In this document: positions 53,792 to 62,560 of the stretch, piece after piece | How the letters are laid out: every line of letters begins with the position of its first letter | Position numbering within the stretch: position 1 is the first letter of the stretch | Source of the DNA: Marixanthomonas sp. SCSIO 43207 | GTDB taxonomy: Bacteria; Bacteroidota; Bacteroidia; Flavobacteriales; Flavobacteriaceae | Assembly (NCBI RefSeq): GCF_019904255.1 | Contig: NZ_CP063203.1 | Span: forward strand, 1-64,000 | DNA length: 64,000 nucleotides | Direction of reading: 5' to 3' | Made by a program: the position numbers and the translations under genes | Notes under the pieces: model-generated | Databases searched by the model: none | What the model was told of the DNA's origin: nothing | What the model saw: only the letters and a program-made list of their open reading frames with translations

Positions 53792-54913
53792 TTAAATAAT
53801 TGTTTTATAAAGTTTATTTAATTTTTCTATTTCTTTTTCTGTAGAATATTTTTTATGTGAATTACTAATTGCGTTTAAAGAAAATTGAAAGTATAAATCT
53901 GAATTAGTCCACAATTTTTCTAAAAGATATGCTCCTTTAATAGTATCAAAGGCCTCAATAGAATATCCAGTTTTGTTAGGAATAATTGATTCTGGTAGTC
54001 CTCCAGCATTCGATACTAAAGCTGGGATTCCGATAGATTGAGCTTCAAGAACAGATGTTGGAAAAGCCTCAGAATGACTTAATTGTATAAGAAAATCGGA
54101 GTTAATAAGTTTCATTTTTAATTCTTTATGACTTATTCGTCCGTGACAGTGCACATAATTAGTCAACTTATATTTATCAATTAAGTACCAGACTTGACCT
54201 AAGTCTGGTCCATCACCATATAGGTCATAACGAACAGGAAAACCATTTTGTATGAGTTCTTTTATAATTCTTAGGTTGCCATCAATATTTTTTTCCCAAC
54301 ACATTCTAAACACCGATGCTATTCTAATTATTTTTTTGTCTGGTCTTTTCGGGGAAACTGAAAACTTCTCTCCGAATGAAATAGGAATGACTTTTATACG
54401 GTTTTCAGGCACTTTCCATTTATTATTTAGATATTTTTTTTGGTGATTACTCATTACCACAAAAGAGTCTACTTTATTTCCATATTTTTTATAAAAATTC
54501 CTCCATTTTTTATTAACCCAAGGCTTTACATAGGTGTCGCCACCTCGAAGAGTTATAACTATCTTTGGTCTTTGGGATGAATCCATATTTAATAACCCTA
54601 ATACTTTAGAAAATAAATAGGAGTGTTGAATGTGAACAATAGCTACATTTTTTTTAAGAAATTGTATTTCGGCTAAATTTAATTTTAAGTTTGATTTACA
54701 AAAAAAATAATGTATTTTTTCGATAACTTTTCTTTTATAGTAATTCGGCAACTTAGAAACTTCTTTACTTTTAGTACCATTAAATACAACAACTTCTATA
54801 TCCAAATTAGGATTGTCACGCAATTTATTAATAACTGGAGGAATATAGGGTTGGTAAAAAACTGGATATTCATCAAATAAATGAACAATTTTTATAACAT
54901 GGTTTTCCGGCAT
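53792..54913 (-). CDS. Family 4-type glycosyltransferase
   Basis: 373 residues, GT-B fold. IVHLFDEYPVFYQPYIPPVIN at the N-terminus, IASVFRMCWEKNIDGNLRIIKEL in the linker and EAFPTSVLEAQSIGIPALVSNAGG at the donor site. The gene is visibly richer in AAT, TTT and AAA codons than the conserved genes at the left of the window, in line with horizontal transfer of this block. Five bases separate it from the downstream GT4 gene. Confidence 0.88.
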   Translation of the reverse strand: MPENHVIKIVHLFDEYPVFYQPYIPPVINKLRDNPNLDIEVVVFNGTKSKEVSKLPNYYKRKVIEKIHYFFCKSNLKLNLAEIQFLKKNVAIVHIQHSYLFSKVLGLLNMDSSQRPKIVITLRGGDTYVKPWVNKKWRNFYKKYGNKVDSFVVMSNHQKKYLNNKWKVPENRIKVIPISFGEKFSVSPKRPDKKIIRIASVFRMCWEKNIDGNLRIIKELIQNGFPVRYDLYGDGPDLGQVWYLIDKYKLTNYVHCHGRISHKELKMKLINSDFLIQLSHSEAFPTSVLEAQSIGIPALVSNAGGLPESIIPNKTGYSIEAFDTIKGAYLLEKLWTNSDLYFQFSLNAISNSHKKYSTEKEIEKLNKLYKTII

Positions 54914-54919
54914 ATTCTT

Positions 54920-55870
54920 TTATTTATAAAGTTTATAAATATTTTTATAATACCAGATTGGCATCTTTAAATAAAGATATATAAAATACATTATTGTCAA
55001 AAAAGGAATCGCTACTAAACTTTTAAAAAAGTCAAATCTGTATAGTTTAAAAAGATATTTAAAAAATATGACGGTCATTTTATGCGAAAAAGGTAAATAC
55101 AATGTAGCAAGATACTGTAAGGATACTTTGTTTTGAATCGTTTTGGGACTTTTTGGCATTTCGTTTCTTGTTATCAAGATTGCTTGAAGTGCGGAGGCAC
55201 ACTTTTCAGCGGTAAGAGTTTGAGTAATAGAATCTGAGTGCCTCCTTACTTTTACCAAAACTTCATTTAATAGCACACCCTCCTCATAGTGCTCCCTAAA
55301 AAATCGTTGTAAGAATTCATATTCTTGAGATTTTAATAAGTCTTCGGAAAGTGAATATCCTTCAAGTATTTTTTTTGAAAATAATATGGTTGGTAGATTA
55401 GCTTTTAAAGATTTTGATAAAAAATCATAATAAATGTTATAATGAATAACATTTGGAACTGCCTTTACTTTTATTATATTTAAATTTGCATCATATCGAT
55501 CAAACAAACAGATTGAAAAAGCCTTTTTATTATTTATAATATTTTCTAATTGCAACTTTAGCAAGTTTGGTTTCATAATGTCATCACTATCAAACCATTG
55601 CACGTATTTTCCTTTTGCTTTCTCATAACCAAAATTACGAGCAGCGTTTCCACCCCTTTTTCTATTTTTTGGGCGTTGTAAATATATAAACCGAGTATCT
55701 TTTTCACAGTAGGCTTGCACAATCTGCGACGTATTGTCTATACTGCCATCATCAACTATAAGACATTCCCAATTTGTAAATTTTTGATCTACAATACTAT
55801 TCAAGGTTTCTGATAGCAGTGTCCCTCGGTTATAAGTTGGTATTATAATGGATATTATCGGGGGGTTCAA
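54920..55870 (-). CDS. Family 2 glycosyltransferase
   Basis: 316 residues. ISIIIPTYNRGTLLSETLNSIVDQ, CLIVDDGSIDNTSQIV, GGNAARNFGYEKAKGKY and the metal site WFDSDD define a GT-A GT2 enzyme. The C-terminus is basic and hydrophobic (FLTIMYFIYLYLKMPIWYY), suggesting membrane association. It resembles the GT2 at 59724-60758 in its N-terminal half. Confidence 0.9.
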   Translation of the reverse strand: MNPPIISIIIPTYNRGTLLSETLNSIVDQKFTNWECLIVDDGSIDNTSQIVQAYCEKDTRFIYLQRPKNRKRGGNAARNFGYEKAKGKYVQWFDSDDIMKPNLLKLQLENIINNKKAFSICLFDRYDANLNIIKVKAVPNVIHYNIYYDFLSKSLKANLPTILFSKKILEGYSLSEDLLKSQEYEFLQRFFREHYEEGVLLNEVLVKVRRHSDSITQTLTAEKCASALQAILITRNEMPKSPKTIQNKVSLQYLATLYLPFSHKMTVIFFKYLFKLYRFDFFKSLVAIPFLTIMYFIYLYLKMPIWYYKNIYKLYK

Positions 55871-55884
55871 TGGTTCACTTTATT

Positions 55885-56787
55885 TCAAATATTATTTTTA
55901 ATAGGCCATGCCTTATAGGCAGAATATACTTTCAAATCAAAATAATTAAAAATATCTTGTACTTTTTCAAGGTATGGTTCATCCAAATCTTTTAAAAAAG
56001 ACATTAATTGTTGCTTGGGATTTCGCTTAAATAACTTAAGATAATCTGAAGAACTTGCTTTTCGGTATTGAATTTTGTCCAATACATTATTCGGTATTTG
56101 TACATTTAAGTTTTTTAAAAGACCCTCAAATATTATTTTTGGATTTAACACCAGATCTTCGTAATAAAGTGTAATCCATTTATCGTTATCAGGGTGTTCT
56201 ATCAGGTTGACATTATTTATGCACCATATTGCTATTTCCCTTTCCAATTGGCTTTCAAGACTTTCAATATAGGTTTTATGTTGAATATAACGTTCATTAT
56301 TTAAGCAATTGGGAATAGTAAAACTCCCTAGTTTTTGTTTGGTGGTGATTGTTTGTATATCGGTTTCTTTTTCAAAAGTTTTTAATCTGCTAATACAAGT
56401 TGTGATGGGATGACGCAACAAAAAAATTGGCTTATGTTGTAATGCTGGGAACTGATGTACGAGCCATGGCAGTGATTGATTAAACCTAACAAACTTTGTG
56501 ATTACGTATTTTGCACCTTTTAAATGTGCAATATCGACATACCTTAAAGTCCATTTATTATAAGTCTTCAACATAAAAATTTTTTCAAATTTTTTTTTTA
56601 TCGTATTATCATTATTGTCTTTATAAATTAATGGCCTCCACCCTAATTTTAAATTAGAAGCTATGACACCGTTGGTTACATGAAGCGGTTCCCAGTTAAT
56701 AATGGAGTTTGGAATATTTGATAGCAACTCCATAAGCCAGGTACTTCCGCCTCTTGCTTCACTACAAATAACAATAGTATTTTTCAT
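55885..56787 (-). CDS. Sulfotransferase family protein
   Basis: 300 residues from the ATG at 56787; the frame is open 28 codons further, but that stretch overlaps the upstream gene and is low-complexity. The 5'-phosphosulfate loop is SEARGGSTWLMELL (9-22), and LLRHPITTCISRLK provides the 3'-phosphate motif. This is the second PAPS-dependent sulfotransferase of the cluster and is not closely similar to the one at 48635. Likely target: a sugar of the exopolysaccharide. Confidence 0.85.
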   Translation of the reverse strand: MKNTIVICSEARGGSTWLMELLSNIPNSIINWEPLHVTNGVIASNLKLGWRPLIYKDNNDNTIKKKFEKIFMLKTYNKWTLRYVDIAHLKGAKYVITKFVRFNQSLPWLVHQFPALQHKPIFLLRHPITTCISRLKTFEKETDIQTITTKQKLGSFTIPNCLNNERYIQHKTYIESLESQLEREIAIWCINNVNLIEHPDNDKWITLYYEDLVLNPKIIFEGLLKNLNVQIPNNVLDKIQYRKASSSDYLKLFKRNPKQQLMSFLKDLDEPYLEKVQDIFNYFDLKVYSAYKAWPIKNNI

Positions 56788-56854
56788 TTTAAAGGTTTTA
56801 AAATGAAGATACAGGTGAATAATTAAATATTTTAGATTATTTTTTAATTTTTTC

Positions 56855-57784
56855 TTATTTATCATATTCATCCAAGTTTAAATAATGAGCAGCTTTTTCC
56901 ATTGCTTTTAGTTTACTAAAATTAATTTTTGGAATCAGTTTTTCAATTATTTGAATTTCTTGAAACTTTACACGTCTTTTTTTTCTATCAAGTTTAAACA
57001 TGGCACGAAAAGCTTCTTGTTTCCTTTTTTTAAGCAAACTATGAAGATTAAAGTTTTCGTTAGGGTCAGCATACTTTTTTTTCAACCTTCTTTCAATAGT
57101 ATCAAAAAATGTTTTGTCTGAATTTTTAGGCTGTTTTGCCAAACGATCTTCTCTATCATGTTTTATAAAAGTACCTGGTACTACCCCTATTTTATAATTG
57201 TGAAAACGAACCCGCTGACAATAATTATCATCCTCACCATAGTGAAAAAATAAGGGATCAAAACCACCTACATTTTTCAAGCAATCACCACTTACATACC
57301 AGCCAGCAGCATTTACAAAAGGTATCTCATAAATCGCGGACTTTTGATTGTTTAAAACGTAATCTGAATAAAAGTTCTTATTCTTATCATAAGCTACAAG
57401 TTTTGCAAACCGCTTGTCTAACTTTGTTCCCAATCCATTCAAGTGGATTGGACTTAAAATCCCAAATTCAGTGTTGCTATTATGGGTTTTTTCGAGTGTC
57501 AAAATACTATTTCCTACTATATATGCATCTTGATTCAACAAAAAAACATTTTTAAAACCCTCTTTCAAAGCTCTTGTAATGCCAATGTTATTAGCTTTAC
57601 CAAACCCTAGATTTTTATTACTTTTAATCAAGGTGGCAGAGTTGAAATGCTTTTGAATATAGGCCGGTGTTCCATCTATTGAGGCATTATCAACGATATA
57701 TATTTTATAACCTACACAACTCGCCAAACACTTAGCAATCCAAGGCATGCCGTTATAAGTTACGATTATAATAGCTGTATCCAT
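56855..57784 (-). CDS. Family 2 glycosyltransferase (rhamnosyltransferase-like)
   Basis: 309 residues. AIIIVTYNGMPWIAKCLASC, VDNASIDGTPAYIQKHF, SNKNLGFGKANNIGI and LNQDAYI are the signature of the WbbL/RfbF-like GT2 group, often rhamnosyltransferases. The segment HYGEDDNYCQRVR is the typical catalytic-base region. The C-terminal tail is rich in Lys and Arg. The sugar is a guess from family style. Confidence 0.9.
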   Translation of the reverse strand: MDTAIIIVTYNGMPWIAKCLASCVGYKIYIVDNASIDGTPAYIQKHFNSATLIKSNKNLGFGKANNIGITRALKEGFKNVFLLNQDAYIVGNSILTLEKTHNSNTEFGILSPIHLNGLGTKLDKRFAKLVAYDKNKNFYSDYVLNNQKSAIYEIPFVNAAGWYVSGDCLKNVGGFDPLFFHYGEDDNYCQRVRFHNYKIGVVPGTFIKHDREDRLAKQPKNSDKTFFDTIERRLKKKYADPNENFNLHSLLKKRKQEAFRAMFKLDRKKRRVKFQEIQIIEKLIPKINFSKLKAMEKAAHYLNLDEYDK

Positions 57785-57790
57785 TTATGG

Positions 57791-58591
57791 TTATCGTACG
57801 TATTTCAATTTAAAATATTTTTTTTTTATCCAATTATAGTTTAGTATGCTTAGCTTTTTTTCAAAACGACGCTTTGCTTCCACTTTTAATCTTTTCTCTT
57901 CACCGCTATTTAAATTTACACATGTAGCGGGTAGAACTTTCCTCCATTTGTCACTAATTTTCATTGATTCTAATAACCATTCATTATTTGCATTTCCTTG
58001 GGAAAAATGTTCAATTAGAATGTCAAAAACAACAAATAGGTTATACTTTTGCGAAATAGCCAAAGAAAAGTCTACATCGTATCCATGAAAACTCGTAAAT
58101 GTTTTTTCATCAAATGGAAATTGCTTCCAGATAGCTTTTCGAGTTGCTATAAACACACCATCCAGTGCTACTACCTGAAATAAATCTACATTATTAGGTT
58201 GTTTAATTATTTGGGGACGTTTGGATTTTTCTTTGTAATGTTGTAAGATATGAAGCGCATTATAAGTTTTAAATATTGACCAAGAAGATGGTATTTCGCT
58301 TTTATAAGCTGAACCTGCTACACCAATAGCACCTATGTTTTCATTTTGTAAATGCGCCAATATCAAGTTACCCCATGCTTTAGTTTTAAACAATACATCC
58401 TCATGTACAAAACACAAATAGGCATATTTGGCTTTTTCCGCTCCCCTATTGTAAGCCTCACAAATGCCCATTGAACCTGGGTTCCAAATTTGAATGATTT
58501 CATAAGGAATTGTGCCAATTGTTTTTGCAACACTTTCCGAAAATGCTTCAAAATAATGCTTTTGATATGATGAAACCACAATAGAAATCAT
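57791..58591 (-). CDS. Glycosyltransferase-like protein (GT-A fold)
   Basis: 266 residues. SIVVSSYQKHYFEAFSESV starts like a GT2 enzyme; WNPGSMGICEAYNRGAEKAKY and CFVHEDVLF give an HED in place of the usual DxD metal site, and HGYDVDFSLAIS follows. This fits a small GT-A subfamily often found beside rhamnosyltransferase-like genes. Function: sugar transfer in repeat-unit assembly, acceptor unknown. It overlaps the upstream GT4 gene by four bases. Confidence 0.8.
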   Translation of the reverse strand: MISIVVSSYQKHYFEAFSESVAKTIGTIPYEIIQIWNPGSMGICEAYNRGAEKAKYAYLCFVHEDVLFKTKAWGNLILAHLQNENIGAIGVAGSAYKSEIPSSWSIFKTYNALHILQHYKEKSKRPQIIKQPNNVDLFQVVALDGVFIATRKAIWKQFPFDEKTFTSFHGYDVDFSLAISQKYNLFVVFDILIEHFSQGNANNEWLLESMKISDKWRKVLPATCVNLNSGEEKRLKVEAKRRFEKKLSILNYNWIKKKYFKLKYVR

Positions 58592-59727
58592 ATTTTAATA
58601 TCATTTAGACTTTCTTCAATAATTGAAAATAGCTTTGGGCATTGATTAATTGGAGTAAATTGTGCAAAAAGTTGAGAGGCTCTTTCTCCATCTTCTTCTA
58701 AATGGTTTCTATCTTCATAATAATCTACAATAGCTTTAGCCATAGCTTCAATATCAAGATAAGGTATTACTTTCCCTCCACCGTGTTTTAAAATTTCAGC
58801 AGTGCCTACCACATCCTTAAAACATAAGATTGGCTTTTTTAGCATAGCCATTTCAATACAGACCAACGGAAAGGGATCCTCGCGCGAAGGCAGTATAAAA
58901 ATATCAAATTCTTTATAATATGACCAAGGATCTCCTTGAACTCCTACAAAAGACACTTTTCCCTGCAAGCCTAATTTTTCCAAATCTGCTTCAACAATGA
59001 TTTGAGTTTTTTTGGATATTGTGCCCACCCAAGTGAAAGTTATATCAGATTCCGGTTTATATTTTTTAATATAACGAGCTACTTGAATAAAAATATCGTA
59101 ACCTTTTCGCCAATCAACAAACCCAGATGAACCAACTTTAAAATTCTCAAAGTTTTTTTTAGAAAAAGGTATAGCAGAGATTTCTGAAAATGCATAAACC
59201 ATTCGGACACAGTTTACAGAAACCTTATAATTTTCAATAAGCTTTTCTTTTACAGTTTCTGAAACTGTAATATAATTATCAATATGTTTGATATAGTTTT
59301 CAAATTCTGGTAGTAGAAGTTTAATTACAGTTGGCAATTCATGGAGATGTAAAATAAGTTTTGTTTTGATTGAATTCTTTTTAACTGATACTGCTAAAGG
59401 AACCGTTTTTATTGTATTCGCATACACCATATCAAAGTTTTGTTGTGCAAGAGTATGTATAAGTTCTGTTTTCGTATCATTTTCTTTCCCTAGTAATCCT
59501 GATTTTTTTAAAACCTTAGCCGTAAATCCACTTTGAGCATTATCATTTGAAAAAGTATAGTATTTTCTGCTACAATCTTTAAAGTCTGAATCTAAACTAC
59601 CAGGAGCCATATCTAACACATGAATCTCTATTATTGGTTTGTGTACAACAAGCCATTGCAAAAAAAGTAACATTACTTTAGGAGCTCCTGCCAAAGCGGT
59701 ATTATGGGTTATAAATAATATCTTCAT
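58588..59727 (-). CDS. Family 4-type glycosyltransferase
   Basis: 379 residues, GT-B fold. ILFITHNTALAGAPKVMLLFLQ at the N-terminus, KVGSSGFVDWRKGYDIFIQVARY in the linker, and EDPFPLVCIEMAMLKKPILCF at the donor site. It overlaps both neighbours by four bases, so translation of 59724, 58588 and 57791 is coupled. Sugar and linkage are unknown. Confidence 0.88.
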   Translation of the reverse strand: MKILFITHNTALAGAPKVMLLFLQWLVVHKPIIEIHVLDMAPGSLDSDFKDCSRKYYTFSNDNAQSGFTAKVLKKSGLLGKENDTKTELIHTLAQQNFDMVYANTIKTVPLAVSVKKNSIKTKLILHLHELPTVIKLLLPEFENYIKHIDNYITVSETVKEKLIENYKVSVNCVRMVYAFSEISAIPFSKKNFENFKVGSSGFVDWRKGYDIFIQVARYIKKYKPESDITFTWVGTISKKTQIIVEADLEKLGLQGKVSFVGVQGDPWSYYKEFDIFILPSREDPFPLVCIEMAMLKKPILCFKDVVGTAEILKHGGGKVIPYLDIEAMAKAIVDYYEDRNHLEEDGERASQLFAQFTPINQCPKLFSIIEESLNDIKI

Positions 59728-60758
59728 GTTATATTAATACGGTACCAAGTTCTATTTTTAAAATCCGTAATAGGTATTCTTTTTTCAAAATAAGGCTTTA
59801 GTTTTACCAAAAGTAGAAATATCATTGATTTTTTAACAGTATTTGCTTTCAAAAATACCAAGTAATACTTCCAAAATAGTAAGTCCATTTTTGAAATTAG
59901 AGTAATAAACATCTCCATCTTATTCCATATAGCTTTTACATCAGTAATATCTTTTTGTTTAGAAAGTACAAAGTAAAATAACTTTAAAAAACAAATCTGA
60001 TTTTTTTTGTCAAACACTCCTTTAGTTTTAAAGTCCTTCATTAAGGTAAAGAAAAGCGATATTCTATTTTCTGCAACAACATTATTTTTCAGCTTATTGA
60101 TAGCTTCTGTTTCATGAAACTGCTGATAGGCTACCGCTGATAAATTTTCACATTTTTTATATTTAGGGTTCTGTAATAAAACCCGAATGTGAAATTCCCA
60201 ATCTTGCCAAGATTGCACATTTTCTGTAAATTCAAGAGAGTGTTTATCTAAGAATTTTTTTTTCCAAATCGGTCCAGATGTATGCCAAACTGGATTTATA
60301 CTCAAAAAACTAATAAGGTCTTGGTGGTTTGGTTTGGAAAGGTCATTCCATATACGGTCTGCGGTTTCTAGAGTTTCGTAAAAACGTACGGTTTGAAAAA
60401 CCCAAAAATTATAGCCTAAATTTTCTTGAATAAAACTCATGCGTTTTTGCAAAGTGTGGGGGAGTAAAATATCATCCGAATCAAAAAAAAGAATATATTT
60501 TCCATTTGAATGTTTTAAGCCGATGTTGCGGCAGGTAGAGGCGCCTTTAATATTGTTTTCAGAGCGTTTAAAATATCTATAGCGACTATCTTTATTAACT
60601 ATTGATGTAATTAGCTCCTCAGTAGAATCTCTACTCCTATCATCAACAATAATGCATTCCCAATTAGAATACGTTTGAGCCTGAATACTCTTAAGTGTTT
60701 CACCTATTAAGTGGGCGCGGTTGTAGGTAGGAATGATAATGCTGACCAGCGGTTGCAT
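59724..60758 (-). CDS. Family 2 glycosyltransferase
   Basis: 344 residues. VSIIIPTYNRAHLIGETLKSIQ, CIIVDDRSRDSTEELI and FFDSDDILLPHTLQKRM are the GT-A motifs. The C-terminus is basic with a hydrophobic stretch. It is the first gene of the cluster in the direction of transcription; upstream lie a weak -7 box, a heptamer array and three TTGTACAA palindromes. Confidence 0.9.
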   Translation of the reverse strand: MQPLVSIIIPTYNRAHLIGETLKSIQAQTYSNWECIIVDDRSRDSTEELITSIVNKDSRYRYFKRSENNIKGASTCRNIGLKHSNGKYILFFDSDDILLPHTLQKRMSFIQENLGYNFWVFQTVRFYETLETADRIWNDLSKPNHQDLISFLSINPVWHTSGPIWKKKFLDKHSLEFTENVQSWQDWEFHIRVLLQNPKYKKCENLSAVAYQQFHETEAINKLKNNVVAENRISLFFTLMKDFKTKGVFDKKNQICFLKLFYFVLSKQKDITDVKAIWNKMEMFITLISKMDLLFWKYYLVFLKANTVKKSMIFLLLVKLKPYFEKRIPITDFKNRTWYRINIT

Positions 60759-60779
60759 AACAATTATGGATTTGGTGTG

Positions 60780-60787
60780 CTAAGATA
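60780..60787 (-). promoter_or_regulatory. Candidate -7 box of the polysaccharide cluster
   Basis: On the minus strand it reads TATCTTAG, one mismatch from TAnnTTTG, 22 bases from the start codon at 60758. The -33 position would fall in the first heptamers of the adjacent array. No better promoter is visible between 60759 and 61113. Confidence 0.4.
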
Positions 60788-60798
60788 GGGAATTTTTG

Positions 60799-61029
60799 GT
60801 GAGTAGTGAGTTTTCTGTTCTCGGTTATCGGTTGTGAGTTGTGAGTTCTCGGTTCTCAGTTGTGGGTTGTCGGTTGTGGGTTGTCGGTTGGAGGTTGGAG
60901 GTTGGAGGTTGAAGTTAGTAGTGAGTAGTGAGTAGTGAGTAGTGAGTAGTGAGTAGTGAGTAGTGAGTAGTGAGTAGTGAGTAGTGAGTAGTGAGTAGTG
61001 AGTAGTGAGTAGTGAGTAGTGAGTAGTGA
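60799..61029. repeat. Heptanucleotide tandem repeat array (about 33 units)
   Basis: Seventeen degenerate units of seven bases (60799-60917; types CTCGGTT, GTGGGTT, GTCGGTT, GGAGGTT) run in register, then after a 3-base slip come about 15 near-perfect GTGAGTA units (60921-61029). The long frame through it, rich in the string THYSLLT, is a by-product and not a gene. It directly adjoins the promoter region of the polysaccharide cluster. Confidence 0.95.
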
Positions 61030-61061
61030 AAATAAATCTGTTTTGTGAATATGCTGATTTA

Positions 61062-61113
61062 TTGTACAATATTTTTAAAAAAGTTGTACAATTTTGTTGA
61101 GAAAGTTGTACAA
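61062..61113. promoter_or_regulatory. Three TTGTACAA palindromes spaced 22 bp apart
   Basis: TTGTACAA occurs at 61062-61069, 61084-61091 and 61106-61113. The 22-base spacing, about two helical turns, places all three on one face of the DNA. They are probably operators for a dimeric regulator acting on the minus-strand cluster. The regulator is unknown. Confidence 0.55.
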
Positions 61114-61140
61114 TATTTACTCAAAATACTAAGAAGTTTT

Positions 61141-61165
61141 AACAAAACTCTCGGGAGTTTTTGTT
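61141..61165. terminator. Hairpin between the operator array and the repeat array
   Basis: AACAAAACTC pairs with GAGTTTTTGTT (one bulged base) around a TCGG loop. It resembles a terminator, but no gene ends here, so it may insulate the cluster promoter from upstream transcription. Confidence 0.35.
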
Positions 61166-61243
61166 GTAACAACCGTATGTTTTTGAAAAAACCTCTTTGA
61201 GACCTATTATTTTACTTTTAAGATTCCTTTTACCATACCGAAT

Positions 61244-61680
61244 AGATTCCTCAGTCGTGCCTCCTTCTGAATGACAAGGGGACTGCTTTGGAATGACAAA
61301 GGGATTGCGTCGGAAGGACAAGGAATATGTCATTCTGAACGTAGAGAAGCGAAGTGAAGGATCTCAGATCAACAACAGATTCCTCAGTCGTGCCTCCTTC
61401 GGAATGACAAAGGAATGCGTCGGAAGAACAAGGAAATGTCATTCTGAACGTAGAGAAACGAAGTGAAGAATCTCCCAGAGCAGGAATAGATTCCTCAGTC
61501 GTGCCTCCTTCGGAATGACAAAGGAATGCTTCGGAATGACAAGGAATACGTCATTCTGAACGTAGAGAAACGGAGTGAAGAATCTCCCAGAGCAGGAATA
61601 GATTCCTCAGTCGTGCCTCCTTCGGAATGACAAGGGGACTGCTTTGGAATGACAAAGGGAGTGATGCTGGAGTGATGCTG
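61244..61680. repeat. Interspersed repeat array (four units), same family as the array at 52 kb
   Basis: Units begin AGATTCCTCAGTCGTGCCTCC at 61244, 61377, 61488 and 61600 (periods 133, 111 and 112 bases) and include CTTCGGAATGACA, GTCATTCTGAACGTAGAGAA and GAAGTGAAG(A/G)ATCTC. The core is shared with the 150-base units at 51853-52586. Together with the heptamers and palindromes it fills the gene-free stretch 60759-61754. Apparent frames (CHSEGGTTEES) are artefacts. Confidence 0.9.
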
Positions 61681-61710
61681 AAACGAGTTCAGCATGACAT
61701 TAAGTTGTAT

Positions 61711-61736
61711 AAAAAAGCCCTGCTTTTGCAGGGCTT
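61711..61736 (-). terminator. Intrinsic terminator of the 61755-62507 gene
   Basis: AAGCCCTGC and GCAGGGCTT form a perfect nine-pair stem with a four-base loop. On the minus strand a run of T residues follows, 19 bases after the stop codon. Confidence 0.85.
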
Positions 61737-61754
61737 AATACTACTTCAAAAAAA

Positions 61755-62507
61755 CTACATAATCTCAATAAGCTGTAATGCATTATGTGCTCCATTTTGT
61801 AATGGATACAAGGTGTTGTTTACAGTTTGAAAAAAGGAAACTTTTAAAAAGTAATAATCTAATCCGGTTCCGGAGGGTGTTGATGGAAATGTAAGTGCTA
61901 TGCTAGCCGGTGTTTCATTTATCACCAATTGCTCTACATTACTTTCAATCAACTCTGTCGAATCTGTTTCGAAATCAAACCTCAACAAAGCTGCACTCAG
62001 CGCTACATCAGTCGCGCCTTCGGGTAGGCTTAAGTTGAGAGCCGGTATAAAATCTGGTATTGTAAGTTCTCCTGCACCCGTGTCTAGTGCATAGTTACGT
62101 TGCAATACGGTATCTAACCCGGCATTTTGATTGAATTCAAAATGATTGAAGAGGGCTTTTCCCTCAGGGGTTTGCATACCAATCCCTACTTTGCGTTCGC
62201 CACGATTTGAAGTAGCATCTTGGTTTTTAACCAACGATAGCGTACGCATTAAACGTGGTATGCGCGTTCGATCTTTTACATCAAACAATAGGTTTTGGAT
62301 GGCTCTGCGGAATTGTTTTCCACTGGTGGCTACGTGACCAAATTCGGCCCCGTTTTCACGTGTGCGTTTAAAAGCCGGATCTTTTTTGATTCGGTTTTTA
62401 TCAATTCCGCCTTTTGAGCGTACGTAATAGACGCCGTCTGCGCCTTTGTAGAAAGATAATCCTTCGATATTTCCTTCTATCTTTAAAAATGAAGACTGTC
62501 GTCCCAT
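61755..62507 (-). CDS. Conserved-looking protein of unknown function
   Basis: 250 residues with no signal peptide or membrane segment. The N-terminal half is basic: FLKIEGNIEGLSFYKGADGVYYVRSKGGIDKNRIKKDPAFKRTRENGAEFGH, followed by GKQFRRAIQNLLF. Similar proteins are, from memory, widespread in Flavobacteriaceae, with the KxGxxKxRIxxDPxFxRTREN block as their hallmark, but no function is known to me. The C-terminal half is acidic and looks beta-rich. It is transcribed alone, with its own terminator. Confidence 0.8.
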   Translation of the reverse strand: MGRQSSFLKIEGNIEGLSFYKGADGVYYVRSKGGIDKNRIKKDPAFKRTRENGAEFGHVATSGKQFRRAIQNLLFDVKDRTRIPRLMRTLSLVKNQDATSNRGERKVGIGMQTPEGKALFNHFEFNQNAGLDTVLQRNYALDTGAGELTIPDFIPALNLSLPEGATDVALSAALLRFDFETDSTELIESNVEQLVINETPASIALTFPSTPSGTGLDYYFLKVSFFQTVNNTLYPLQNGAHNALQLIEIM

Positions 62508-62538
62508 GATATTAAAAATTAAATTATTAATCTATAAA

Positions 62539-62557
62539 TTGCTGAACCTTTCAGCAA
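62539..62557. promoter_or_regulatory. Hairpin TTGCTGA/TCAGCAA upstream of the 61755-62507 gene
   Basis: Seven-base perfect inverted repeat with a five-base loop, 32 bases before the start codon (minus strand). It is probably in the 5' leader of that gene; the role is unknown. Confidence 0.35.
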
Positions 62558-62560
62558 CTT

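Noticed and set aside
60764-61069. Open frame of 101 codons rich in THYSLLT repeats
   Set aside because: It is the translation of a heptanucleotide array with no start signal; other frames through the array are equally repetitive.
51802-61754. Insertion sequence or integrated element as cause of the repeats
   Set aside because: No transposase or integrase gene, no terminal inverted repeats with target duplication, and the repeats are tandem.
61139-61830. Several short frames containing CHSEGGTTEES
   Set aside because: They lie in the interspersed repeat array and have no promoter or ribosome-binding context.
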